A stretch of 64,000 nucleotides of DNA, from NCBI GenBank assembly GCA_963575745.1, contig CAUYUJ010015845.1, positions 172,545-236,544 on the forward strand. The letters run 5' to 3'. The notes beneath the pieces were generated by a model. The model worked only from the letters and a program-made list of their open reading frames with translations, made no database searches and was not told where the DNA came from. The translations under genes were made by a program, and so were the position numbers. Positions 52,735-63,439 of this stretch are shown here, in pieces (the first letter of the stretch is position 1; each line of letters opens with the position of its first letter). Origin of the DNA: Prorocentrum cordatum. Its lineage: Eukaryota > Sar > Dinophyceae > Prorocentrales > Prorocentraceae.

Positions 52735-53775
52735 TTTGGGGGGAGCAGACAACATGTCCGAGACATCCCTGCAATGTGTGCGCGAATCCTGGAGCGCCCC
52801 CCCCCCCCCCCCCCTCTGGCGCCCCCCCCCCCCCCTGTTGTTCAAGCGCGGCGGGCAGTGGGCAATTGAACGAGGGCAAATCGACGGGGGGCACAACAGG
52901 GGCAAACCGCTCGAGACATCCCCGCAGCGCAAGCGGGTTTGACGGCGCCACTTCGGGGTGCCCAAATGCCACGCGCGTTTTGTCGCGGGGAGCAGTAGCT
53001 CGGGGGGCAGAAACAAACCGCCTGGAACATCCCCGCAATGTGGGCGCGAGCGGGCGCGTGTAGTCCCCGTGGGCGGCTCCCCCTTGAGGCGCCCAAGCCC
53101 CGCGCCAGCTGCGTCGCTCTGAGCAGTGAGCAGTGGGCCACCCAAAGAGACAAACAACTCTGAGAAGGGGGGGCAGAGACAGGCAAAACGCTTGAGACAC
53201 ACCCGCAATGTGGGCGCGAACGGGCGAACGTCACACCCCTTAACAGTTCACCTTTGGGGTTCCCAAGTGCCTCGCTTGCTATGTCGCGGTGATCTGTGTA
53301 CCACTTGCAAAAGAATTTGGGGCACAGGTGCAGGCAAACCGTTTGAGAATCCCCAGATGTGGGCGCGAACGGGCGGGTGTCATCGCTCCCGTCGGTTCCC
53401 CCACGGGGCGCCCCAAAGCCGCGCTGGTTTTACCGCGGTCAGCAGTGGGCCACCACAAGGTAAACAGTTGCCCGGCAGAAACCGGCACACCGCCTGACAC
53501 ATCTCCACAATCAGGGCGCCAACGGGCGAGTGTCATATCCGGTGAGGGCCCCCGCCTTGGGGTTCCCAAGTGCCGCGCTCGCTGCATCTCAGTGAACACT
53601 GGGCCGCCGCGAGAGATAGTTCGGACGAGCAAAGACGGGCGCGCCGCTTGAGACATCCTCACAGTTTGAGCGCGAACGGTCGAGTGTCCCACCTCTTGGC
53701 GGATCTCCCATTCGGGTGCCCAAGTATGACGCCTGCTGTATCGCTGAGCAGTGGGCCGCCAGAAATGTTCGAGTG
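52735..53775 (+). repeat. Diverged satellite of about 115-170 bp
   Basis: Seven diverged units share acatccccgcaatgtgggcgcgaacgggcg, a ggggtgcccaa block and a tcgcggtgagcagtgggcc block; the gggcgcgaacgggcg core recurs at about 52771, 52927, 53041, 53211, 53355, 53513 and 53669. C runs at 52797-52815 and 52826-52837. No gene. Confidence 0.7.
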
Positions 53776-54104
53776 AGTCTGGGCGATGAAGACTGCGTCG
53801 GGATGAAAGAGTCCGAATGCGTATGAGTGGGTCTGCGTGCGAGGCGAATTCTTCGAATGAGTCTGAGTGTTTCCAAGTGTGAATGAGGCCGAGTGGGGAA
53901 GTGATGTAGTTGAGTGTGCGGGAGAGGCAACATGGCTGTGATGGACCCCGTGAAAATGGGCGGACCTGTGATACGTGGGCCCCGTGATGGGCGTGAACAA
54001 GTTGAGCATGAGTGCTGGAGTGATATGAGAGTGAAGAAGAGGAAAAGAAGGAACAGAAGGAACAGGAGGATGATGGTCTGGAGGCGGCTACCATCACGCT
54101 CAGG
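53776..54104. other. No recognisable gene
   Basis: gagt/gtgag-rich sequence resembling the 5240-5530 part of the dispersed repeat; nothing coding. Confidence 0.4.
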
Positions 54105-54380
54105 ATGCACGACATTGGGGGCGTCGTCTATGTAGTCATATACCTGGCCATTGGAGCAGGCTTGGCAGGTCTTAGCGTGGGGTGCTATCAGCAGCGCCCG
54201 CGTATTTCAGAGTTTGCGGTCTGGCATACATGTGTCATGGCCAACTGGACCATGGAGATGCGCGAGGTCGACCATTTGCAAGTCACATATTTCCTCGACG
54301 GCAGCTGGATGACGCCGGTTGGGGGGCGCCCTGGAGGCAACCGTCTGATTGGATACTGCCTGGTCTCTTGCAACATCTAG
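54105..54380 (+). CDS. Small unrecognised membrane-span ORF
   Basis: 91 codons from an ATG at 54105 (Met-His-Asp-Ile-Gly-Gly-Val-Val-Tyr) with one hydrophobic helix (residues 6-26, Val-Tyr-Leu-Ala-Ile-Gly-Ala-Gly-Leu-Ala-Gly) and a balanced soluble remainder ending Val-Ser-Cys-Asn-Ile. After a C/CA tract (54422-54485), another coding-like stretch, Lys-Gly-Thr-Leu-Lys-Tyr-Thr-Gly-Gln-Lys-Trp, runs from 54530 to 54630, possibly a second exon. No domain is recognised. Confidence 0.35.
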   Translation: MHDIGGVVYVVIYLAIGAGLAGLSVGCYQQRPRISEFAVWHTCVMANWTMEMREVDHLQVTYFLDGSWMTPVGGRPGGNRLIGYCLVSCNI

Positions 54381-54421
54381 CACGTGGTTTTGCTCAAGTG
54401 GGGCGCGCAGAGGCCCTGCCC

Positions 54422-54454
54422 GGCCCCCCCCCCCCCCCCCCCCCCCAACCCACC

Positions 54455-54485
<31 letters not shown>
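54422..54485. repeat. (C)n / (CA)n tract
   Basis: About 25 C with two interruptions, then cacacacaca; possibly intronic if the flanking coding-like stretches are exons. Confidence 0.95.
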
Positions 54486-54728
54486 CACCCCACCACACAC
54501 GCGCGCACGCACGCCCCACGCACCGCGCGGGCATCAAAGGCACCTTGAAGTACACAGGTCAGAAGTGGATGAAGGGGATCATGATGCAGCCCATTGACTG
54601 CCAATGTGCAGTTGGACCAGATAGGCCTTAGCAGCATCATCGTGCGGAGGCAAAGCAGAGAGTCACGCCGGGAACGAGGCGCGACGCCCTGCAGCAGCGC
54701 GAGATAGGGGGGCGCATGCTATGTCGAC

Positions 54729-55440
54729 ATGGAGTTCGCGATGGCCGCCGACAGCTTGCTCCTCAGCAGACAGGGCGCCTACGCCCCAGCAGTGCAGTTT
54801 TCGCGAGGAGTATCCTACCGCCAGCAGCCGAACAAGACTCAAGGCTGGTTAGCTGAATTCAACTTTTCAGCTCAATTGTCTAGCCTCGAAGCCAGACTAC
54901 ACGATTTCATATGGCTTAAAACAAAAACGGGGGGGCGGCGGAGCTAGCTTGGGGGCGGCGGAGAGCATGCGCGAGGCGAGGCAGAGCCTGGCAGGCCTGC
55001 CTCATATTTCTTTACAGGTGGCGCCGACAAAGCCGCCCAGGGGACCCCGGGCGATTCTGGGGCGCCCCTGGTTAGCCTTGGCGAGGGGCAGCTGCGTCGG
55101 AAGACCGAGCCGGCCGATGGGCTCATGAAAGAGGTCGAGAACCATTGCATTAGGGCCAGCTCCGCACATTGTAAGGAGTGGGTGTAAGCCTTGCTAAAGC
55201 GAGGTGCGGTTGTCGCGCGTAGACGCACCAAAATGTTGGGGCCCCAAAGAAGCCTCTTTCGGTTCAGCACGACGACGCTGGGCCGACATGATTGAACCCG
55301 CCGAACGGTGTCAGGCAAATGCGGAATTCTTGAGTTTTTGGGGCAGAGGTGGAGGGGGCCCACGCGGCCAGCCGTGGTGGCGGGATTTCAGGCGGGCCGC
55401 CAAAATCCACGGCCTTTCCGTGGACCCCATCTCAGTTGAA
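54729..55440 (+). other. Probable upstream part of the LINE-like element
   Basis: Coding-like scraps (54729-54947; 55204-55548, with Trp-Trp-Arg-Asp-Phe-Arg-Arg-Ala-Ala) precede the reverse transcriptase region, but no endonuclease motifs can be identified. Heavily mutated. Confidence 0.3.
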
Positions 55441-58330
55441 GAAGTGCAAGCAAACTTGAAGTGTGTTAGACCGATCATATGCGTGGGATCTGGCAAATCC
55501 AGCCCGCGGTGGTGGCTGCAACTCCCACATGGCGCGTGGGTCCATTAAACCTTCCTGCGCAACTTAGTCGAGCAAACACTGCGATGGCCAGACCAGGTTG
55601 CAGTCAACATATCGCAGCTGATGTCCAAGTTGGAACAGTCCGACAAACCGATCGCGCTCGCGCAACGAGTGCGCCGGGCCTGGTCACGAGCCAGGCGCTG
55701 GCATGTAGCGCGCTGGTCCGCAGCAAATGCGCAGTCGTGGGATAACACTTGTTGTTGGATCGAGCTCGCTCAGGGCAGCGAGTCTCAGGCAGGCCAAGTC
55801 AGAAATAGCGATGATCCAGCAGTGTTCATGGATATCGATCAGTTCCATGACGCAATCAATTCAGAGCGGCTGTGGTATGTAGGAGCGAATGTTGAGTTTC
55901 CGCTGACCCACCTCTTCCTCGGTCTCAGTCTCCATTTTGGAGCTCGAAGGTGCCGGGCTGGATGGGGTCATCTCGGTGCCCCTGGAGGCCTTCTCAGGGA
56001 TCTTAGCGGGATGCTCCCAGAGCGTAGATATGTCTCGTCTTGCGCCGTGGCAGACGTTATCGGGTCGGCATGGGGTTTTCAGACGCGTGGAAGTGCAGAG
56101 CTGGGTGGATGATTGTAGCCAGTCTGTTGCAGGCAAGGGGTCGGCGGCAGCGGGCAGGGCGGCGCGCCCGAGCCTGGCGCTGCCAGGATTGAACCCGGGG
56201 GACATCTGGCAAATGCGCTTTCATCAGGGGCCCCCCCAGAGTGGTAGATGAGAATCAGCGCAGACTAGGCCTTAGCATCCAGCTCAAGCGCTCGCAGGTC
56301 GTCGAGGATCTAGGGGTTGGCGGCGCAGCGCATCGGCGAACTGTCGCAGCGGCCGAGAAGAGATTGCAAGACAGCGCCCGTAGGGGCAACCTAATTCGGC
56401 GCGTTGTCAAAACGCCCAGGGCTGCCGCGTCACCAGTCGAAACCGGCGTCGCGCCCCAGGGCGCGCGGGGAATGGGGGCCCGAGGGGCGGCCCTCTCGAC
56501 GCCGTCGAAGGTGCGAGCGCAGATTTCGGGCATAGTTGGCCGTGAGGAAGGAGGCTGCGCGACTGCGACCGCTAGGATGGCCTTCCGCACGGCGCACCAG
56601 GAAGCCATGGTTTTTGGCAGGCTGCGTCTGCTCAGCGCGTGGGTAGGACTCTTGCCCATGCGTCTGCCAACCTTCCGCCGGGCTCTTCATGCCGCCTGGA
56701 GCAAAACCCTTTCCAGTTCAGTAGGGGCCAGAAACCGACGGGGCAAAGTCAAGGGGGCCCCGGTGGCTGCGGCGGCCCGCTCTTGGACCTCGGGCGGCGC
56801 TTCTTTCCCCGACTCTTCGGCAGGGCCCAGGCGAAATTCAGTGTGACATGGAGAAAGCTGACCCGCAGTCTATGTCTGAATACGCACTGCACGGAGCCCT
56901 GGACCAGCGGGCCTGGGAGCTAGCGGCGGCGCATTTTCAAGGCAGGAGCGCGGCCCCGATCTTAAAGTCGTTCGTCTACGCGTGGCCGCCTTTTGAAAAA
57001 GAAGGGCAACGCGAGCAATGCGTCGCAGCTGGCTTGTTCGCAATGATCATGACAGGCAGGTGCGCATTGGCCTGCTAGTCGGCGCTATGGAGAAGAAGCG
57101 ACCCAGCCCCCCTCCGACCCCTCCTGACACGGCCGCCGCCGCTGCGCAGGTGCCAGGGCCAGCCTTTGAGGGGCCCCAGGCGCGCGGTGGAGTCGGCGGT
57201 CTGCGCGAGGATGAAGTGGGTGTTTTTTGGGGATTGGTCAGGCAAGTCCAGGAGGATGATCAGGGCCTTTGGGAGCAATCACCTGATTGCTTTCCAGAGC
57301 TTGTTTGCCGCGCAGACATCCCTGGAACGCAGCAAAGTGCCCAAGATGTGGAGCCCCGCAAGAGACCCTCTTCCATCCGTTTTGGGAGCGCCCAGGGCCT
57401 GGGGGCCCGGGGCGCTTTCGCTTGGAGCTTTTGGAGGAGGCCCTCGAAGGCCAGCATGGGTGGGCCTGCCATTGGCTAGGAGGTATAGCCCCGCGCCGCT
57501 CTCCCCACTCATGGCTCAACGGTCACAGGGGGCGCCGTGGCGCATGGCGCGAACATTCGTTTCGCCATTTCGATGATTGGTGCTCCTGGCGACTCAGGAG
57601 GCAAGTGCCATGATGACTCCAGGCTCCAAAGATGCGGGTGGGGTTCGTGGTGATGGACGGGTGGGGCTCACTGGGGTGGGGGCCCGGGCTTTTGGAGCAT
57701 TGGGACTGTCAGTGCCGATCTCCGAGATTACGGCTGCAACAGAGGCGGCCGAGGCAAAGGGGGGACCTTTAATTCTGGCGATCGATGCCCAGTCTGCGGG
57801 GGATGGCATAAGAGCTGGCCCCCGCGGGCGCCGTGAAACCAATCAGTTGTCATTGAAGAGTTTGTGGGCCGTGACTGGCGCGCGGCCTGTTGAGGCCCGC
57901 GAGATCAAGAGTCAGTCAACGGCTGAGGAGGCCGAGGCGGACCACGCGCCCCCACAACCTGGTTCGCCAAACGTCTGGCAGACGCTGCAGCGGAGGAGGG
58001 CGCTCGTCGGGCCCAGCTTCCGCCCCTAGCTTTGACCGCGGTAGCGGCCATCGACATGAAGGCGGCCAAGGTGCGCGGCCACTTGCTGGCGGTGGCCCTC
58101 GCGGTCACAAAGCAGGCCCCGTCTCTTCATGGCGCGTCGTCGCGCCAAGATCGCGCACGGGATCGCAGGAGCAGTTTCAGCAGTCAGCCCACTCGGTGCA
58201 GAAGTGTGCCAGGGGCCGCATGCAGTGTTTGATTTGTTTGTCTCGGCCAGGCCCTGGAGAGAGAGCCGGCCTGGCTTTCCAGCCCGTGTATCGGGTATCT
58301 TTTCAACTTGCACAGTAGTCGCGCTGTTTT
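55440..58330 (+). mobile_element. Decayed non-LTR (LINE-like) retrotransposon
   Basis: RT and RNase H pieces in order, in shifting frames. 55560-55720: Trp-Pro-Asp-Gln ... Met-Ser-Lys-Leu-Glu ... Lys-Pro-Ile-Ala-Leu-Ala ... Arg-Ala-Trp-Ser-Arg, the RT 0/1 region. 56096-56150: Val-Glu-Val-Gln-Ser-Trp-Val-Asp-Asp, the RT active site. 56241-56600: Gln-Val-Val-Glu-Asp-Leu-Gly ... Arg-Arg, thumb region. 57330-57400: Lys-Cys-Pro-Arg-Cys-Gly ... Glu-Thr ... His-Pro-Phe-Trp zinc-like box. 57576-57760 and 57960-58116: RNase H-like Gly-Asp-Ser-Gly-Gly and Phe-Ala-Lys-Arg-Leu-Ala-Asp-Ala. Many frameshifts show it is dead. Confidence 0.6.
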
Positions 58331-58559
58331 TCGGGGAGTTTTCTGGTGTCGGGCCAGTGGGGGGTACGACGCCGCGTTCTTCCAAATGCTGGGCGTGCTA
58401 TGCCAGCCTGAAACCATCACCAAAGGCGGAGGGAGTCTCATTACTTCCCTGGAGCAGGACGCAGGACAGATTGCCAGTGTGTGCGTGTGTTAAGGACTGG
58501 GCTCAGCCAGACGATTTGACACTTCCGAGGCCCATTGTTTTGTTTAGTGGCCCATGAGT

Positions 58560-58800
58560 CACAGCGGCCTCTGTCAGAGGAACCGGCCGCTAAGGTAGGT
58601 ACGAGGTAAGAGGAGGGGGAGGAAGAGGAGGAAGAGGCGGAGAAGGAGGAGGAGGAAGAGGGGGAGGAGGAGGAGGAGGAGGAGGAGGAGGAGAGTAAGT
58701 GAGTGAACGAGTGAGTGCGTGAGTGAGTGAGAGAGCGAGCGATTGAGCGCCTGCGTGAATCAAGAACACACAGGTCCAAAGAAAAGTTCTGGTGGGGAGA
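58560..58800 (+). repeat. Third (partial) copy of the GGA-tailed repeat
   Basis: A (gga)n tract (58608-58693) followed by gtgagtgagagagcgagcgattgagc and acacaggtccaaagaaaag, matching the sequence just after the GGA tract at 52620-52730. Lies immediately after the LINE remnant. Confidence 0.65.
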
Positions 58801-59218
58801 AGCGAGGCCCCCAACAAAGGCGGACCGAATGCCTTTTGGGGCCGGCTTGGGGCCCAATGGGGCCCATATTGGGGCTGTTTCCGGCGATATTGCAGCCATC
58901 GTGAGGCCTTCGAAGCCGATTGGCGACGAAACGGCGAGAAGGTCAAACTGACGTATTTTCCGTAGGTGTGGGAAGGATTTTGAGTCCGTCGGGGGCGCTG
59001 GGAGAGGCTCCGTTGCCATTTGGAGCCGTTTCGGGGCGGTCTTCTGAAACCTCTTGGAGATTTGCTGAAAGTTTTCTTTAACCATGTCAGGCTAGAGCGA
59101 TTTCGAAAACGGTCTTTACTATCTGAGGCCATATTGGAACCATATTTGGCCAAAGCGGACCCTCCGGCACCTCGCTAGACCGTCCGTCCAAACCCAGGAG
59201 GGGGGAGCAGGAGGGAGG
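58801..59218. other. No recognisable gene
   Basis: Unique sequence with g-rich stretches; nothing coding or repeated in the window was seen. Confidence 0.4.
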
Positions 59219-59700
59219 GTCAAAACACCCTCAGTCTCCACCAACCTTCTCGCTCATTTCCGCACCCGTTCCCAACGCATAGGTAGCACCCGAGCCGTAG
59301 CGTGTTCAGCGGTAGTCTTTGGATGGACAGTCCATTGGAACCAAAGCTGATTCCACGTGCGAAACGCTGGGGCGCGATGCGCCAAGCGTGTCGGGCGCGC
59401 CCCGCGCGCCAGGTGCGCCAGGCACCCCTGGTGCCCTGGCATGCCGGGCACGGCTGGTGCGCCGGATGCGCCACGTGATCCACGTTTGCCATGCGTGCCG
59501 CGTGCTCGCCGCGCCAGGTGGCCCACGTTCTGGGCACGCGCAGAGTCGACCCCTGTCGAAAGGTAGTGCGCAAATCGCCGCCGCGTGGCCATCATAACGT
59601 CGCTTGGTGGGTCTGCACATAGCAAGAAATTTGCCAGCACCCCCGCCGTCCAAGTCAAAAACGACTGCGCGGTGATCGCGGCGCTCCCTGGCATGATCCT
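59219..59700 (+). repeat. CG-rich spacer block of the WSC/vWD array
   Basis: Homologous to 4160-4632 and 62700-63060, with gcgccaagcgtg / gcgccaggtgcgccagg steps and the 'gtcgacccctgtcgaaag' block. It separates repeat units of the array. No gene. Confidence 0.7.
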
Positions 59701-59970
59701 TTGCCTAGAAGTGCATTTGGTATTGTTTTGTTGACAGAGGTGCTGGCTTTCCGCTCAGCAGGCAATGTGCGGGCAACCCCGCCGCCCCTGCGACAAAACA
59801 ATACAATCTGTTCTCGGACCCCCGATCATGACCCAAGATTTTGCCCCAAGGTCGACTTCACATTTCTGTTGACAGGGATGGTGGGGGGGGGGCCACATTG
59901 GTCCTGGTTGGCTGCTGGTTGCCTGGGGGAGGGGGTTATCAATAGGGAACAATCAAGACGCCTCCCAAAA

Positions 59971-59992
59971 TCCGTACCCACTTTGGCTCAAA
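59971..59992 (+). promoter_or_regulatory. Relict spliced-leader sequence upstream of WSC/vWD copy 2
   Basis: Twenty-two nt starting tccgtaccca and continuing ctttggctcaaa match the dinoflagellate spliced leader at 19 of 22 positions (differences at 7, 11 and 22). It lies 97 bp upstream of the ATG. Genomic relict leaders are known to mark genes that passed through a trans-spliced mRNA and were reinserted. Confidence 0.7.
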
Positions 59993-60088
59993 CACCGGGT
60001 CATCAAACCCACAGGGTGTAGATCAGCAGTCCCACAATTCTCGCACACTCCAGTTACTTATCTAGCGCGCTCCGCAGATTTCGTTGAC

Positions 60089-61291
60089 ATGAAGTCAGCC
60101 AACATCTTGCCAATCTTCAGTTTGATGGGCTGCGCCAGCGCTATACAAGCTGACGTGGGGGAAGTTTCCCTGAATGATGCTTCCCTTGGAGCGGCTACCT
60201 ACGTGGGTTGCGTGGGTCCTCCAAGCGGTTGGGTCCGCCCTTACGGTAATGTCGCGATTTCGGCAGCCGGAGCTGAGAGTTGCCAAACAAAGTGTAGGAA
60301 TGGTGGCTACACATATTTTGGGCTGGAATGCCCCATGTCAAGTCAAGTTCATTGCCAGTGCAGCAATGGCGTCGGCGGAACTTCTAGAGATGTTTCCTAC
60401 TGCAGGGGACAAGGCAATCCCCTGGTGCATCCGCACGCACACTGTGTTGGTCCATATGAGGTTGGTGGTTATCTCTTCGGTGATTACGTTGTAAGCTCAG
60501 TGTACTACACCTCCATCACGACGCCCTCCCCGACGCCCTTCCCAACGCCCTCCCCGACGCCCTTCCCGACGGCCTACCCGACGGCGTTCCCGACGCCCTC
60601 CCCGACGCCCTTCCCGACGGCCTACCCGACGGCCTTCCCAACGGCCTACCCGACGACCTTCCCGACGCCCAGCCCAACTCCCAGCCCGAGTTATCCTCCA
60701 GGTTGGCCAACGCCACATCCGACATTTCTTCCTGCAGGTCCCATGGCAGGCGGAGCTGGCGGAAGCGCGGCTGCCACTGGCGACCCCCATCTTCAAAACG
60801 TTCATGGCGAGCGATTCGATTTGTTGAGGGCGGGCACGCATATTCTGATAAACATCCCTCGTGGAACCAGCGTTGGAGACGCAATGCTTCGTGTGCAGGC
60901 TGATGCGCGCCGATTGGGTGGACACTGCGCGGACATGTATTTTCAAGAGGTGAACATTACAGGTTCTTGGGCAGAGGCCAAACAAGCCGGAGGATTCAAT
61001 TACAGCGCATCGGGAAGTCCAGTCGAGACCCCGCAATGGGTTGCGTTTGGTTCGGTCCAGGTAAAAGTCGTTCATGGACGTGCGGACGGCGGCTTCATGT
61101 ATTTGAACGTGTATGTGAAGCATTTGAGGCGAGCAGGGTTTGCCGTCGGTGGTCTGCTGGGGGAGGACGATCACAAATACGTAAGCACTCTTCCAGATGG
61201 GTGTGCGACGCGTACAGAGCTCTATGAGCTGGCGAATTTGCATGGTCCTCGTCGCGCTATGGCATCCGATGCAGTGGCGTCTTTCGCTTAA
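60089..61291 (+). CDS. Secreted WSC plus vWF-D domain protein, complete copy
   Basis: 400 residues. Signal peptide at 1-20 (Ile-Leu-Pro-Ile-Phe-Ser-Leu ... Ala-Ser-Ala). WSC domain at about 37-138: Tyr-Val-Gly-Cys start, Cys-x3-Cys, Tyr-Phe-Gly-Leu-Glu, Cys-Gln-Cys; such domains bind carbohydrate. Linker at 140-215 of Thr-Pro-Ser-Pro and Thr-Ala-Tyr/Phe-Pro repeats, probably O-glycosylated and extended. vWF-D-like domain from 231 (Gly-Asp-Pro-His-Leu-Gln-Asn-Val-His-Gly). It is intronless across the whole ORF and carries a relict spliced leader upstream, consistent with origin by retroposition. Likely a cell-surface or extracellular matrix protein; the biological role is unknown. Confidence 0.85.
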   Translation: MKSANILPIFSLMGCASAIQADVGEVSLNDASLGAATYVGCVGPPSGWVRPYGNVAISAAGAESCQTKCRNGGYTYFGLECPMSSQVHCQCSNGVGGTSRDVSYCRGQGNPLVHPHAHCVGPYEVGGYLFGDYVVSSVYYTSITTPSPTPFPTPSPTPFPTAYPTAFPTPSPTPFPTAYPTAFPTAYPTTFPTPSPTPSPSYPPGWPTPHPTFLPAGPMAGGAGGSAAATGDPHLQNVHGERFDLLRAGTHILINIPRGTSVGDAMLRVQADARRLGGHCADMYFQEVNITGSWAEAKQAGGFNYSASGSPVETPQWVAFGSVQVKVVHGRADGGFMYLNVYVKHLRRAGFAVGGLLGEDDHKYVSTLPDGCATRTELYELANLHGPRRAMASDAVASFA

Positions 61292-61489
61292 GATCCTTGG
61301 GTCACGCCCTGCTCGTGACAGGGGTAATTAGCCTCCTACTTTGGCTGGTCCATTAGCCTCATACTTTTGCTGGTTCAGCCAGGGGGCAGCTCGTTTGGCC
61401 ATATCCACGAGCTCCCTGGCAGATGAATCTTGTCGAGAGAAAACACAACTGGCCGCGCACCGCGCCACGTAAAATGGTGGCGCTCCCTA
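61292..61489 (+). other. 3' flank of WSC/vWD copy 2
   Basis: Matches 3345-3540 with small gaps. No gene. Confidence 0.7.
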
Positions 61490-62700
61490 TGGGGCCACGA
61501 ACCCTGTGAGGGTTGTGCCGAATCGAGTGCGGCGGACGCATGTGGACGGTGGCACTGGGGCCTTCGGTGGAGCTTCCTATGAGGCCACGAAACGTGTGAG
61601 GGGTGGCGTTCGTCGTCGTCTGCCTGCTTCTCCCCTCCTCGTCCCCTTCCGCCGGACAGCACAGCCTGCCCGGAACCAGCGTGGCGGCATATAGGGGCCT
61701 GACAAGCTGTGTACCCTGCAGAGCTGTGCGTGTAGGTGGCGGCGCTGGACGGGCGGCCGCTAACCTTCAACGAAGGTCTTGGCGATGGCTGCATGACAGG
61801 GCATCGCACGATCGCACGCCAAGAGTGGGGAACGCATGTTTGGGCCTTCGGTGGAGCTCGCTATGGGGCCACGAAGCGTGTGAGGGGTGTGTCGACATTG
61901 GTGTGGGGGACGCATGTGGACGGTGGCACTGGGGCCTCTGGTGGCGCTCCCTATGTGGACACGGAACCTGTGAGCGGTGTGCCGAAGTGGGTGTTGAGGA
62001 CGCCCTTCGGTGGAGCTCTCGATGGGGCCACGGAACGTGTGAGGGGTGTCCCGGCATGGGTGTGAGGGACGCATGTGGGCGGTGGCACTGGAGCTTTCGG
62101 TGGAGCTCCCTATGGGGCCGTGAAAGGATTGAGGGGTGTGCCGAGATGGGTGCGGGGGACGCATGTGGGCGGTGGCACTGGAGCTTTCGGTGGAGCTCCC
62201 TACGGGGCCGCGAAAGGATTGAGGAGTGTGCCGAGATGGGTGTGGGGGACGCATGTGGACGGTGGCACTGCGGCCTTCGGTGGAGCTCCTCATGGGGCCA
62301 TGTGCCGAAATGGTGTGGGGGACGCATGTGGACGGTGGCATTGGGGCCTTCGATGGAGCTCCCTATGGGGCCACGGAACATGTGAGGGGTGTGCCGAAAT
62401 GAATGTGTGAGACGCTTGTGGATGGTGGCACTGGGGCCTTCGGTGGAGCTCGCTCTGGGGCCACGAAACGTGTGAGGGGTGTGTCGAAATGGGCGCGGGG
62501 GACGCATGTGCACGTGGCGCTTGGGCCTCCGGTGGAACTCCCTATGGGGCCACGAAACGTGTGAGGGGTTTGCCGAAATGGTGGTGGGGGACAACGTGGA
62601 CGGTGGCACTGGGTCCTTCGGTGGAGCTCTCGATGGGGCTACGAAGTGTGTGAGGGGTGTGTCGACATGGGTGTGGGGGACGCATGTGGACGGTGGCGTT
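61490..62700 (+). repeat. 90-bp minisatellite behind WSC/vWD copy 2
   Basis: About 12 units of the 90-bp motif seen at 3591-4160. A unique piece (61600-61830) containing tcgtcgtctgcctgc interrupts the array. Several frames remain open through it by virtue of the period. Confidence 0.9.
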
Positions 62701-63321
62701 GGGGCCTTTGGACGGATGCGCCAGGCGTGCCGGGCGCGCCCCGCGCGCCAGGTGCGCCAGGCACCCCTGGTGCCCTGGCATGCCGGGCACGGCTGGCGCG
62801 CCGGATGCACCACGTGATCCACGTTTGCCATGCGTGCCGCACGCTCGCCGCGCCAGGTGGGCCACGTTCCGGGCACGCGCAGAGTCTACCCTTGTCGAAA
62901 GCTGGTGCGCAAATCGCGGCCGCGTGGCCATCATATAACGTCGCTTGGTGGGTCTGCACACAGCAAGCAATTTGCCAGCACCCCCGCCGTCCAGGTCAAA
63001 AACCAATGCGCGGTGATCGCGGGGCTCCCTGGCATGACCCAGATTTTGCCTCGAAGTGCATGTGGTATTGTTTTTTGTTGACAGAGATGCTGGCCTTTCG
63101 CGCAGCAGGCAGTGCGCGGGCAACCCCGCCGCCCCTGCGACAAAGCAATACAATCTGTTCTCGGACCCCCGATCCTCCTGACTCAAGATTTTGCCCCAAG
63201 GTCGACTGCACATTTTTGTTGACAGGGATGGTGGGGGGGGGGCCACATTGGTCCTGGTTGGCTGCTGGTTGCCTGGGGGAGGGGGGTTATCAATAGGGAA
63301 CAATCAAGACGCCTCCCAAAA
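62701..63321 (+). repeat. Intergenic spacer of the array, second copy
   Basis: 62700-63060 matches 59380-59710 and 63060-63321 matches 59710-59970, so the whole upstream region of copy 3 repeats that of copy 2. Confidence 0.8.
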
Positions 63322-63343
63322 TCCGTACCCACTTTGGCTCAAA
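63322..63343 (+). promoter_or_regulatory. Relict spliced-leader sequence upstream of WSC/vWD copy 3
   Basis: Same 22-nt relict as 59971-59992, again 97 bp before the ATG. Being inside the duplicated unit, it was copied with the gene rather than acquired twice. Confidence 0.7.
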
Positions 63344-63439
63344 CACCGGGTCATCAAACCCACAGGGTGTAGATCAGCAGTCCCACAATTCTCGCACACT
63401 CCAGTTACTTATCTAGCGCGCTCCGCTGATTTCGTTGAC

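Noticed and set aside
55050-55073. Gly-Asp-Ser-Gly-Ala-Pro-Leu resembling a serine-protease active site
   Set aside because: No His or Asp motifs or protease fold around it; it lies in decayed element sequence.
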